From Nocardia brasiliensis ATCC 700358 (GTDB lineage: Bacteria > Actinomycetota > Actinomycetes > Mycobacteriales > Mycobacteriaceae), in assembly GCF_000250675.2 (NCBI RefSeq), contig NC_018681.1, forward strand, positions 6,138,001-6,202,000: a stretch of 64,000 nt of DNA. The letters run 5' to 3'. Each line of letters opens with the position of its first letter. The first letter of the stretch is position 1. This document shows positions 47,532 to 55,993 of this stretch, piece after piece. The notes beneath the pieces are model-generated. The model searched no databases. It was not told the DNA's origin and was given only the letters and a program-made list of their open reading frames with translations. The translations under genes were made by a program, and so were the position numbers.

Positions 47532-48497
47532 GTGCAGCTCGGATACAAGTTGGCCGCGGAGGCATTCGGGCCGAAAGAACTGATGCGCCAAGCGATTCGG
47601 GCGGAGTCGGCGGGATTCGACTTCGTCGAGATCAGCGATCACTACCATCCGTGGCTGGACGAGCAGGGCCATTCCCCGTTCGCCTGGACCGTGCTCGGCG
47701 CGATCGCGGCGCAGACCGAACGGATCGGCCTGGCCACCGGTGTGACCTGCCCGACGGTGCGCTACCACCCGGCGATCATCGCGCAGGCGGCGGCAACGCT
47801 GGCGCTGGTCTCCGACGGCCGGTTCACGCTCGGTGTCGGGTCCGGTGAGCGGTTGAACGAGCACGTGGTCGCGCGCGAATTCCCGGATGCCAGGATCCGG
47901 CAGGAGATGTTGCGCGAGGCGCTGGAGATCATCCGGTTGCTGTGGCGTGGCGGCTATCAGTCCTATGACGGGCGCTACCTGTCGCTCTCGGACGCGCGGG
48001 TCTTCGACCTGCCCGAGCAACTGCCCGTGATCGCGGTCGCGGCCAGCGGGCCGCCCTCGGCCCGGATCGCCGCCGAACTCGGCGACGGACTGTTCGCCAC
48101 CGAGCCGAAGCCGGAGATCATCGGGCACTATCGCGACAGCGGCGGGGACGGTCCCCGCTACGCCGAGGTGCCCATGGCGTGGGCCCTCGACGAGTCGACC
48201 GCGGCGAAGGCAGTGCTGGCGACCAGCCGCTGGGCGCTCACCGGCTGGAAGGTGATGAGCGAACTGCCCAACCCGGTGAATTTCGACGCCGCGTCCCGCA
48301 CCGTGCGCGAGGAGGACGTGCTGACGCAATTCGCCTGTGGCCCAGACCCTTCCCGCTACGTCGAGGTCGCTCAGCAGTACGTCGACGCGGGCTTCGACCA
48401 TCTGGTCATGCAGAACGCGGGACCGGACCCGGACGGCTTCATCGATTTCTTCCAGCAGGAACTCGAGCCCCGGCTACGCACGATGGAGCCGTCCTGA
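47532..48497 (+). CDS. F420-dependent oxidoreductase, FGD/G6PDH-like (TIGR03557 type)
   Basis: A 321-residue LLM oxidoreductase. It contains FVEISDHYHPWLDEQGHSPFAWTVLGAIA, GVTCPTVRYHPAIIAQAAATLA and a GVGSGERLNEHVV motif, all typical of the F420-dependent glucose-6-phosphate dehydrogenase-like branch. True FGD enzymes reduce F420 with glucose-6-phosphate; this branch also holds enzymes for other alcohols or sugars. The GTG start is fixed by AGGAGG five bases upstream, rather than an ATG nine codons earlier. It follows the cyclodeaminase gene by 96 bp. Confidence 0.88.
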   Translation: MQLGYKLAAEAFGPKELMRQAIRAESAGFDFVEISDHYHPWLDEQGHSPFAWTVLGAIAAQTERIGLATGVTCPTVRYHPAIIAQAAATLALVSDGRFTLGVGSGERLNEHVVAREFPDARIRQEMLREALEIIRLLWRGGYQSYDGRYLSLSDARVFDLPEQLPVIAVAASGPPSARIAAELGDGLFATEPKPEIIGHYRDSGGDGPRYAEVPMAWALDESTAAKAVLATSRWALTGWKVMSELPNPVNFDAASRTVREEDVLTQFACGPDPSRYVEVAQQYVDAGFDHLVMQNAGPDPDGFIDFFQQELEPRLRTMEPS

Positions 48498-49400
48498 TCA
48501 GTTCGGCGCGTTCCACGGGGTGAGCACGATCTTGCCCCGCACGCCGCCGGATTCGCTGAGGCGGTGCGCTTGCGCGATTTCCGCCAGCGGCAGCACCTGG
48601 TCGACCGTGACGTTCAGGTGACCGCGGTCGACCATCGTCGCGATCTCGCGCAGCGACAGTGCCGACGGTGTCACATAAAAGCGTTCGTACCGCGGGTCGT
48701 CCACCGCATCCGAGCCGAGGCAGTCGATATAACGACCATCCGGGCGCAGCACCCGCAGTGAGCGGGATCCGTAGTCACCGCCCACGAGGTCGAGCACGAC
48801 ATCGATATCGCCGGTCACCTCGGTGAAATCGACTGCGGTGTAATCGATCAGCTCCGCCGCACCCAGCTCGCGCAGAAATTCGTGCCGGGTCGCGCGGGCG
48901 GTACCGAGCACGTGCGCGCCCCGATGCGCGGCGATCTGTACCGCGAGATGCCCGACGCCGCCGGCGGCCGCGTGCACCAGAACCCGTTGTCCCGCACCGA
49001 CGGCGGCCAACGCCTGCCACGCCGTCGAGGCCACCGAAGGCAGGGCGGCCGCCCGCACGTGGTCGACGCGCACCGGTTTCAGCGCCGTGCTCTGTTCCGG
49101 CGCGACAACGTATTCGGCGTTCGCCCCACCCATCACCATGCCGAACACGGCATCCCCCACCTGGAATCGCTCGACGCCCGAACCGATTTCCTCGACCACG
49201 CCGGAAACATCGAATCCCAGTGTGAGCGGCGGATTTCCGAGTCCCTGCACCACCCCGGAGCGCACCTTCCAGTCCGCCGGATTCACCGACGTGGCCGCGA
49301 CCCGGATCAACACCTCCCCCGGTCCGGGTCGCGGCTGATCCACCTCGACCGTCTCCAGCACTTCGACTCCACCGAACCTGCTCTGCGTGATCGCCAACAT
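48498..49400 (-). CDS. NADPH:quinone reductase / zinc-independent alcohol dehydrogenase family
   Basis: A 300-residue MDR-superfamily protein. It has the GroES-like N-domain (LGFDVSGVVEEIGSGVERFQVGD) and a Rossmann domain with VLVHAAAGGVGHLAVQIA as the NADPH-binding strand. The catalytic zinc ligands of alcohol dehydrogenases are absent, so it belongs to the quinone reductase/crotonase-type MDR branch. Length of 300 is normal for this class. It is convergent with the FGD-like gene, the stops being adjacent. Natural substrate unknown. Confidence 0.88.
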   Translation of the reverse strand: MLAITQSRFGGVEVLETVEVDQPRPGPGEVLIRVAATSVNPADWKVRSGVVQGLGNPPLTLGFDVSGVVEEIGSGVERFQVGDAVFGMVMGGANAEYVVAPEQSTALKPVRVDHVRAAALPSVASTAWQALAAVGAGQRVLVHAAAGGVGHLAVQIAAHRGAHVLGTARATRHEFLRELGAAELIDYTAVDFTEVTGDIDVVLDLVGGDYGSRSLRVLRPDGRYIDCLGSDAVDDPRYERFYVTPSALSLREIATMVDRGHLNVTVDQVLPLAEIAQAHRLSESGGVRGKIVLTPWNAPN

Positions 49401-49446
49401 GCCATCGATTCTCCACCGTTGTTTCTGTTGGGAAGAATTCCACCGA

Positions 49447-49737
49447 ATGGCCCTGATGGACCCCGCCTTCGAGCATTGCGCTCCCACAACCGCCCAGGGC
49501 GGTGTCGTCCTGCGAGATCCGCACCGCCGGACCGTCGAAATGACACTCCTGGAACTCGACGTATTCGCCGATCACTACCGCCCACATGCTGCGCGCAGGC
49601 CGCTGATCTGCACGAACGATCGTTTGGTGCGACTTTCGGCGGGTTTGGCGGCCGATAAGGCGGGTAGGCAACATAGAGAGGGGCATGGTCCGATTACGAC
49701 TGGACTACGGCCGGGATCGATTCGTGGACCGAGTTGA
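49447..49737 (+). CDS. Uncertain small ORF (weakly DUF397-like)
   Basis: A possible 96-residue protein. The stretch FEHCAPTTAQGGVVLRDPHRR followed by LLELDVFADHY weakly resembles DUF397, a family of small actinobacterial proteins that usually sit beside HTH regulators. No such regulator is adjacent, no clear ribosome binding site was found and the C-terminal part looks random. The 390-bp space between the quinone reductase and the L,D-transpeptidase otherwise holds nothing recognised. Confidence 0.2.
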   Translation: MALMDPAFEHCAPTTAQGGVVLRDPHRRTVEMTLLELDVFADHYRPHAARRPLICTNDRLVRLSAGLAADKAGRQHREGHGPITTGLRPGSIRGPS

Positions 49738-49792
49738 TCATGAGGCCTAAAATTGCATTCTTGCCTACCCATATCTCGTAAGGGGTGGAGCC

Positions 49793-50542
49793 ATGAGAAA
49801 TGTGCTCCGGTATCTGTTCTTGATGATCTTGGTCGCGGCAATGGCCATCTGGTGGTCCGGCACCGCGACGGCCGGCATGGCCGGTACGGCGACGGCGAAT
49901 CCGATCGAACTGATCGGGCCGTCCGACGGACAGGTGGTGGGCGTCGCCCACCCGGTCACCATCCGGTTCGCGCAACCGGTCACCGACCGGGCGGCCACGG
50001 AACGCACCGTCGATATCCGGGCCACCGATCCGCTGCCCGGCACGTTCGCGTGGACGACCGACCGGGAGGTCGTCTGGACGCCGACGGGGTACCTGCCCGC
50101 CAGCGCCCGCATCAGCGTCGGCGTCGGCCAGGCCCGCACCGAATTCCGTACCAACGTAGGCGTTTACGGTGACGCCGACATGTCCGCCCACACCTTCACG
50201 CTGACCGTCGGCGGCGAGTCCAGGACAATGCCCGCCTCGATGGGCAAGCCCGGGTTCGAGACGCCGTCCGGCCGGTTCCCGGTGCTGGAGAAGGCGCGCT
50301 CGGTCGTGTTCGATTCCAGGACCATCGGCATCCCGCTGAGTTCGCCCGAGGGCTACGTGATCAACGGCGAATTCGCCGAGCGTCTGACCTGGGGCGGGGT
50401 GTACATCCACTCAGCGCCGTGGTCGGTGGAGCAGCAGGGCAACTCGAACGTGAGCCACGGCTGCATCAACCTGGCCCCCGACGACGCCGCGTGGGTCTAC
50501 TACACCATCAATATCGGCGATCCCGTCACCACGCACTGGTGA
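49793..50542 (+). CDS. L,D-transpeptidase
   Basis: A 249-residue cell-wall enzyme. Residues 1-35 form a signal peptide or anchor. An Ig-like domain (about 38-125, LIGPSDGQVVGVAHPVTIRF) precedes the YkuD domain, as in mycobacterial Ldt proteins. Catalytic H206 in YIHSAPW, and S221, H222, C224 in NVSHGCINL, complete the HXX(14-17)[ST]HGC signature. It makes 3-3 cross-links between meso-diaminopimelate residues of peptidoglycan. It is shorter than LdtMt2 and has only one Ig domain. The start has AAGGGGTGGAG upstream and a terminator hairpin follows. Confidence 0.93.
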   Translation: MRNVLRYLFLMILVAAMAIWWSGTATAGMAGTATANPIELIGPSDGQVVGVAHPVTIRFAQPVTDRAATERTVDIRATDPLPGTFAWTTDREVVWTPTGYLPASARISVGVGQARTEFRTNVGVYGDADMSAHTFTLTVGGESRTMPASMGKPGFETPSGRFPVLEKARSVVFDSRTIGIPLSSPEGYVINGEFAERLTWGGVYIHSAPWSVEQQGNSNVSHGCINLAPDDAAWVYYTINIGDPVTTHW

Positions 50543-50551
50543 GCAGTCACT

Positions 50552-50581
50552 GCCGTCACCGCACGCGAGCGCGGTGACGGC
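50552..50581 (+). terminator. Hairpin terminator of the L,D-transpeptidase
   Basis: GCCGTCACCGC and GCGGTGACGGC form a perfect 11-bp stem around an 8-base loop, nine bases after the stop codon. Confidence 0.75.
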
Positions 50582-50687
50582 GGCCGAACGGCTGTGACGG
50601 GCGCCACCCGGTACTACAGCTCCGATTCGTGCCATGATCGAGCAAATGGGACACACGGTCTCTTTCGATGGCATCAGGAGCTGACGG

Positions 50688-51596
50688 ATGGCACCACGTT
50701 CGGACATCGAATTCCGTTCGCACGGAACGACACTGCGCGGCTGGCTGTATCGCCCCGAAGCCGCGGACGGTGACGTCCCCCTGGTCGTGCTGGCCCACGG
50801 ACTCGGCGCGGTGAAGGAGATGCGCCTCGACGCCTTCGCCGCACACTTCGCTGCCGCGGGCATCGCCGCCCTGGTCTTCGACTATCGGCATTTCGGCGCT
50901 AGTGACGGCACACCGCGCCAACTGCTGAGCATCGGCCGCCAGTTGGCGGACTGGTCGGCGGCGATCGACTACGCGAGCACCCTCGACGGGATCGATCCGT
51001 CCCGAATCGCTTTGTTCGGAACGTCTTTCAGCGGCGGCCACGTGCTGCGAGTGGCGGCGCGGGACCGTCGCGTCGCGGCGGTCGTCGCGCAGTGCCCGTT
51101 CACCGACGGACCGGCCTCGGCGACGACCGTCGGGTTGCGGCCGCTGCTGGGCATCGCGGTCCGGGCCGGTCTGGACGTCGGCGCGGCCGCGCTGCGCCGC
51201 GCGCCGGTCACCGTCCCGTTGACCGGCGCGCCGGGCACGACGGCCCTGATGAACGCGCCGGACGCCGCCCCCGGCTACACCGGCCTGGTGCCCGACGAGT
51301 ACACCCACCACGATGCGATCGCCGCGCGGATCGGACTCACCCTCCCCCTGTACCGGCCCGGCCGCAGCCTGCGCAAGATCGGCTGCCCGGTCTTTCTCGG
51401 CGTCTGCCTGACCGACAGCGTCGCACCGCCCGGCCGCACCCTGCGCTACGCCGCGGCCGCCGGCCCGAACGTCGAGGTGCACGAGTACCGGGCGGGCCAC
51501 TTCGACATCTACGTGTCGCCCGATTTCGAGCAGGTCGTGGCCGACGAAACCGCCTTCCTGGTCGAGCATCTCCGGGTGTGCCCGACCTCGTCCTGA
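50688..51596 (+). CDS. Alpha/beta hydrolase
   Basis: A 302-residue alpha/beta-hydrolase. VVLAHGLGAVKEM gives the oxyanion-hole HG motif, and the nucleophile is probably S113 in LFGTSFSGGHVL, a GxSxS variant of GxSxG seen in a branch of actinobacterial hydrolases. The C-terminal His in EYRAGHFDIYV and an Asp in CLTDSVAPP complete the triad in normal order. The sequence has a cap insertion between about 135 and 215. No signal peptide is present. Substrate unknown. It is convergent with the ABC exporter gene. Confidence 0.85.
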   Translation: MAPRSDIEFRSHGTTLRGWLYRPEAADGDVPLVVLAHGLGAVKEMRLDAFAAHFAAAGIAALVFDYRHFGASDGTPRQLLSIGRQLADWSAAIDYASTLDGIDPSRIALFGTSFSGGHVLRVAARDRRVAAVVAQCPFTDGPASATTVGLRPLLGIAVRAGLDVGAAALRRAPVTVPLTGAPGTTALMNAPDAAPGYTGLVPDEYTHHDAIAARIGLTLPLYRPGRSLRKIGCPVFLGVCLTDSVAPPGRTLRYAAAAGPNVEVHEYRAGHFDIYVSPDFEQVVADETAFLVEHLRVCPTSS

Positions 51597-51602
51597 CCGC
51601 GC

Positions 51603-53360
51603 TCACGCCGCGGCAGGTAGCGCCTCGTTGCGGGAAACCAAAGCCGCGTACCGGTTTTCGCGCGCCATGAGTTCGTCGTGCGTGCCGCTCTCCACGACGC
51701 GCCCGTGGTCGAGCACGACGATCTGGTCGGCGTCGCGGATGGTGGACAGGCGGTGCGCGATGGTGATCGTGGTGCGGCCGGCCGAGAGCGCGTCGATGGC
51801 CTGCTGCACCTGCTGCTCGGTGCGGGTGTCCAAGGCGCTGGTCGCCTCGTCGAGCACCAGGATCGGCGGATCGCGCAGGATCGCACGGGCCACCGCCAGC
51901 CGCTGCTTCTCGCCGCCGGAGAAGCGGTAACCGCGTTCGCCCACCATGGTGGCGTAGCCCTCGGGCAGGCTCATGATGTGGTCGTGGATCTGTGCGGCGC
52001 GCGCGGCGGCGTGCAGTTCCTGGTCTGTCGCATCGGGTTTCGCGAAACGCAGGTTGTCCGCGACCGAGGCGTGGAACAGGTAGGTCTCCTGGGAGACCAC
52101 GCCGACCGCACCGGCGAGATCGGCGAAGGACAACTCGCGCACATCTTTTCCGTCGATCGTGATCCGTCCGGAACTCACGTCGTAGAGCCGGGCCACGAGG
52201 TAGCCGAGTGTGGTCTTACCGGAACCGGTTTCGCCGACGACGGCCAGACTCGTCCCAGCCGGCACGCTGATGTCGATATCGCGCAACACCTCTCGATCGC
52301 CCGCCCCATAGGCGAACCCGACGTGTTCGAAGCGCACCGCGCCGGACACCGGACCGAGCGGGACCGGCCGCGCGGGTTCCTCGATATCCGGTTTCAGATC
52401 GAGGTATTCGAAGATCCGGCCGAACAGCGCGAGCGAACTCTGCACCTCGACGCCGGTGGAGAGCAACTGCACCATCGGGCGCAGCAGCGTGGTCTGCAAG
52501 GTGGTGAACGCGACCAGCGTGCCGATCGACACCAGCGGCTTGCCCGCCGTGACGGTCAGTCCCGCCGCCCAGTAGATCACCGCGGGCATCGCCGACATGA
52601 CGATCGTGATGGTCGACTGCCGCCACCGCCCCGCCATGCTCGCGCGGATCTCCAGATCGACCAGCCCGCGTGATTCGCGCGCGAAACCGTCTACCAGCGC
52701 GGGCGAGCGGCCCATCGTGCGGCCGAGCAGGATGCCGCTCACCGAGAGCGACTCCTCCACGATCGCCGACATGCCCGCCAGCTTCTGCTGGCGCTGGGCG
52801 GTGATCTTGCGGCGCTCGTTGCCGACCCGGCGGCTCACCCAGACGAAGAACGGCAGCATGATCAGCGAGACCAGCGTGAGCCGCCAGTCCAGCACGATCA
52901 TGGCGACGATCGCGGCGAGCACCGTGGTGAAGTTCGAGACGAGCGAGGTCGCGGTGGAGGTGACGGTGGACTGCATGCCGCCGATATCGTTGGCGATGCG
53001 CGACTGCACCTCACCGGTGCGCGTTCTGGCGAAGAAGGACAACGGCATTCGCTGCAACTGCGCGTACACCGCCGAACGCAGATCGTGCATCACGTCCTGG
53101 CCGACGGTGGTCGAGATGTAGGTCTGCAAGACGCCGAACACACTGGTCAGCGCCGCGACCGCGACCATGCCCGCGGCGAGCAGGGTGAGCAGGCCGGTGC
53201 GCCCGTGCGGCAGCGCGTCGTCGAGCACCGCGCGCAACATGAACGGCGAGGCCAGCGCGACCACCGAGGACAGGCCGACCAGCGCGGCAACGGCGGCCAG
53301 ACGGGCCCGATAGGGGTGGAACAGCCGGACGATCCGGCGAAGCTGAGCTGGGGGCTGCAT
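51603..53360 (-). CDS. ABC-type exporter (fused permease and ATPase)
   Basis: A 585-residue half-transporter with an N-terminal six-helix exporter domain (about 15-310) and an ATPase domain (about 340-580). Walker A is GETGSGKTT, the signature is FSGGEKQR, Walker B is ILVLDEATSALD and the switch His is in IAHRLST. Such proteins act as homodimers and export drugs, lipids or peptides. The ATG with AAGGAG seven bases upstream is preferred over a start 16 codons earlier. It is divergent from a MarR gene with a shared palindrome, and is likely its target. Substrate unknown; multidrug-like by family. Confidence 0.9.
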   Translation of the reverse strand: MQPPAQLRRIVRLFHPYRARLAAVAALVGLSSVVALASPFMLRAVLDDALPHGRTGLLTLLAAGMVAVAALTSVFGVLQTYISTTVGQDVMHDLRSAVYAQLQRMPLSFFARTRTGEVQSRIANDIGGMQSTVTSTATSLVSNFTTVLAAIVAMIVLDWRLTLVSLIMLPFFVWVSRRVGNERRKITAQRQQKLAGMSAIVEESLSVSGILLGRTMGRSPALVDGFARESRGLVDLEIRASMAGRWRQSTITIVMSAMPAVIYWAAGLTVTAGKPLVSIGTLVAFTTLQTTLLRPMVQLLSTGVEVQSSLALFGRIFEYLDLKPDIEEPARPVPLGPVSGAVRFEHVGFAYGAGDREVLRDIDISVPAGTSLAVVGETGSGKTTLGYLVARLYDVSSGRITIDGKDVRELSFADLAGAVGVVSQETYLFHASVADNLRFAKPDATDQELHAAARAAQIHDHIMSLPEGYATMVGERGYRFSGGEKQRLAVARAILRDPPILVLDEATSALDTRTEQQVQQAIDALSAGRTTITIAHRLSTIRDADQIVVLDHGRVVESGTHDELMARENRYAALVSRNEALPAAA

Positions 53361-53394
53361 AGGCGGCTCCTTCCGAGGAACTACGTCATGAAAC

Positions 53395-53438
53395 TGAGCA
53401 TGACTCATAATTGTTCCCGAAACAATGAGTTATGCTCA
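53395..53438. promoter_or_regulatory. Large palindrome between ABC exporter and MarR genes
   Basis: TGAGCATGACTCAT and its near-complement ATGAGTTATGCTCA flank a central TTGTT and AACAA pair. The left and right halves match at almost every position over about 20 bp. It lies in the divergent promoter region and is AT-richer than its surroundings. It fits a MarR operator controlling both genes. Confidence 0.7.
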
Positions 53439-53443
53439 GAATC

Positions 53444-53869
53444 ATGGAGACCGCCGAGACCGACCTCCCCGAACTGTTCCTGCGCGCGGCCAAACGTATC
53501 CGCCGCAATCAGTCGTCCCGGCTCGCCCCGCTCGGCCTCACCCCTGCTCAGGCCCGCGCCTTGCGGATCATCGGCCACCAGCAAGAACCGCTGCGAATGA
53601 CCGCGCTGGCCGACCGGCTCGGGATCGTGCCCCGCTCGGCGACCACCGTCGTCGACGCGCTCAGCGCCGCAGGTCTGGTGCACCGCACGACCGATCCGGC
53701 CAGCCGCCGCGCCACCCTCGTCACGCTCACCGACGCCGGTCGCGCCACCCTCGGCCGCATGGCCGAAGCACGTCGCGAAGCCGCCGAGGAACTCTTCGCG
53801 ACCCTCACCCCGGAGCAGCGCGAAACCCTGCGCACTCTGCTGGCTGCCCTGGACACCGCAACCTGCTAG
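53444..53869 (+). CDS. MarR family transcriptional regulator
   Basis: A 141-residue winged-helix protein of the MarR family. The recognition region reads MTALADRLGIVPRSATTVVDALSAAGLVHR (about 50-80) and the wing DPASRRATLVTLTDAG follows; terminal helices form the dimer interface. An ATG four codons upstream lies inside the palindrome and is less likely. MarR proteins usually repress adjacent exporter genes and release on binding aromatic compounds. It is divergent from the ABC exporter, its most likely target. Confidence 0.9.
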   Translation: METAETDLPELFLRAAKRIRRNQSSRLAPLGLTPAQARALRIIGHQQEPLRMTALADRLGIVPRSATTVVDALSAAGLVHRTTDPASRRATLVTLTDAGRATLGRMAEARREAAEELFATLTPEQRETLRTLLAALDTATC

Positions 53870-54088
53870 CACTGTCGACTTGCCCGATCCCCGGGACTCG
53901 ATTCAGTCAATTCGCCCATTTCGCGAGACTTACCGACCGGTACCTCCCCGATCAGCGGGTACGCCCGCAAATGAGCAGTATTCTGCCCGGGGCGACGGCG
54001 TCGCCGGCGGGACTTGCGGGTCCGAGCGTTGCTGCATTCCGGGAACGCTGCGGATAACCTGGCGGTATGACCTGAAGAAGGTGGGGCG

Positions 54089-54850
54089 ATGGATCGACCG
54101 GAGATGGGCTCACGGCCCGACAACGATTACGGGCGGGGGCCACAGATGATGCGACGCGGCGAGCCGGACCAGCAGTCCGGACCCGACGACCGATATCAGG
54201 GGGCGTACTCGGATTGGATGGACCGGCTGCCGGAACCGGAGCCCGGGCCGGCCTACGAACCCGGTTACGAGTCCGGCTATTTCGAAGACGAGTTCAGCGG
54301 GCTGATCGACCGGTCCCGCGGCAGGCGTTCGGCGAGGCGGTGGCTGATCCCCGCGCTGGGCGTGGTCGTGGTCGGCGCGCTGGCGGCCGTCGCGTTCGTG
54401 GTGTTCGGCGGCAACTCCGCACCGGACACCTCGGCCGCGCCGACGCAGACCCTGGTGCCCGCCGCCGCGCCGGGCGCACCGTGCGAGGCCGAGCGGGTCG
54501 GTAACCGGATCAAGGGCAACGATCCGGGTGGATTCGATTCCGGCCCGGCCGCGATCTTCGCTTTCCAGCACGCGTACTACGTCGCGCGTTCCGGCGAAGA
54601 AGTCCGTGCGGCCACGACCCCCGATGCCGCGGTGGAGTCGGCCGAGGCCATCCAGCGCGGTATCGACAGCATCCCGGCGGGCACCACCTACTGCGTCGCG
54701 ATCACGCCGGGCGCGTTCGCCGGGCAGTACATGGTGGTGGTGACCGAGAACCGGCCCGGCCGCACCCCGGTCACCTACAACCCGCAGCTGGTCACCACCA
54801 CCAAAGACGGCGCGCGCACACTGATCAGTGCCATCAGTCCCGGCCAATGA
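54089..54850 (+). CDS. Single-pass membrane protein with extracytoplasmic domain
   Basis: A 253-residue protein. Residues 1-80 are acidic, Pro/Gly/Tyr-rich and cytoplasmic; then comes one transmembrane helix (about 86-110, WLIPALGVVVVGALAAVAFVVFGG) after an Arg-rich stop. The outer part of about 140 residues contains two cysteines and a regular alpha/beta pattern (FAFQHAYYVARSGEEVRAATTPDAAV onwards). Such proteins with a low-complexity cytoplasmic tail are common in Mycobacteriales and of unknown function. AAGGTGGGG precedes the ATG. It is convergent with the enolase-superfamily gene. Confidence 0.72.
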   Translation: MDRPEMGSRPDNDYGRGPQMMRRGEPDQQSGPDDRYQGAYSDWMDRLPEPEPGPAYEPGYESGYFEDEFSGLIDRSRGRRSARRWLIPALGVVVVGALAAVAFVVFGGNSAPDTSAAPTQTLVPAAAPGAPCEAERVGNRIKGNDPGGFDSGPAAIFAFQHAYYVARSGEEVRAATTPDAAVESAEAIQRGIDSIPAGTTYCVAITPGAFAGQYMVVVTENRPGRTPVTYNPQLVTTTKDGARTLISAISPGQ

Positions 54851-54859
54851 GCCGGAGCG

Positions 54860-55993
54860 TCAGGCGAATTCGTACTCGGCGACGGCCCGCTCGTCGAATT
54901 CGATGCCGAGCCCGGGACGCGACGGGATGTGCACCTGGTTGGCCCCGTAGCGCAGCCGGGTCTCGGGCGTGAGCAACCGTTCGAAGTTGTAGATGCCCTT
55001 CTCCAGCGCGAAGTACTCGACCACGAGCGTGTTGCTCACCGCGCCGCACAGGTGCACGTGCAGGTTGTGGTGCCAGTGCGGCGCCATCTGCAAGCCGAAG
55101 GCGTCCGCGGCGTGCGCCACCCGCAGCCATTCGGTGACGCCGCCGACCACACCGGCGTCGGCCTGCAGGATCGCAGCCGCATTCGATTCGATGAGCTGAC
55201 GGAATTCCCAACGCGTCTGGTGGATTTCGCCGGTGGCGACGGGGGTGCGGATCTGCGCGGCCAGTTCGCCGTGCCCGGCGATCGCGTCCGGGGCGAGCGG
55301 TTCCTCGAACCACCACAGCCCGTGCTCGCCGGCCGCGCGCTCGAAAGCCTCGATGGCGGTGCGGGCTTCGTGCACGGAGCGGTAGGCGTTGTTGGCGTCG
55401 AGCGCGAGCCGGCCGGTGTCGCCGATGGCCTCGATCGCGGCGGCCACCCGGCGCGCGTCCTCGGCCACGCTCAGGCCGCCGACCTTGATCTTGTGATCGG
55501 TAAAGCCTTGGCCCGCATTGAATTCGATCTCCTTGCGCACCGCCTGCGTCCACTCGCCCTCGTCGGGCCGGTAGTAGCCGCCCGACGCGTAGGCGGGCAG
55601 CGGCGCCGTCGCGCCGCCGAGCAGGCTCACCAGCGGCAGGCTCGCCCGTTTCGCGCGCAGATCCCACAGCGCGATGTCGATCGCCGAGAGCGCCCGCAGC
55701 ACCGCGCCGCGCCGGCCGGCCAGCAGCGCCTCCTGATAGGCCAGACTCCACAGGCCGGACACGTCGTTGTGGTCCGCGCCGAGGTACACCGGGGCCAGCA
55801 CGTCATCGATCGCACACTTGGTGAGCATCCCGCCGCTGGTCCCGGCGTAGGTGTAACCGATCCCGGTGGCACCGCTGTCGTCGGTGATCTCGACCAGCAC
55901 GTAATGCCGATCGGTCAAGTCGCGGTTGGACATTCGGGTCGGCTTGTCGACCGGGATACCGACGACGCGGGCTCGGACACGGGTGATGGTCAT
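54860..55993 (-). CDS. Enolase-superfamily dehydratase/racemase (MR/MLE type)
   Basis: A 377-residue protein of the mandelate racemase/muconate-lactonizing superfamily. The capping N-domain is followed by the barrel with the acid-base lysine in DHKIKVGG, metal ligands in LALDANNAY, WFEEPL and ATGEIHQ, and a second base His in APHWHHN. The pattern resembles acid sugar dehydratases, which remove water from an aldonate or aldarate to give a 2-keto-3-deoxy acid. Neighbouring aldehyde dehydrogenase and TPP decarboxylase genes would take such a product further. The start overlaps the aldehyde dehydrogenase stop by four bases. Exact substrate unknown. Confidence 0.85.
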   Translation of the reverse strand: MTITRVRARVVGIPVDKPTRMSNRDLTDRHYVLVEITDDSGATGIGYTYAGTSGGMLTKCAIDDVLAPVYLGADHNDVSGLWSLAYQEALLAGRRGAVLRALSAIDIALWDLRAKRASLPLVSLLGGATAPLPAYASGGYYRPDEGEWTQAVRKEIEFNAGQGFTDHKIKVGGLSVAEDARRVAAAIEAIGDTGRLALDANNAYRSVHEARTAIEAFERAAGEHGLWWFEEPLAPDAIAGHGELAAQIRTPVATGEIHQTRWEFRQLIESNAAAILQADAGVVGGVTEWLRVAHAADAFGLQMAPHWHHNLHVHLCGAVSNTLVVEYFALEKGIYNFERLLTPETRLRYGANQVHIPSRPGLGIEFDERAVAEYEFA

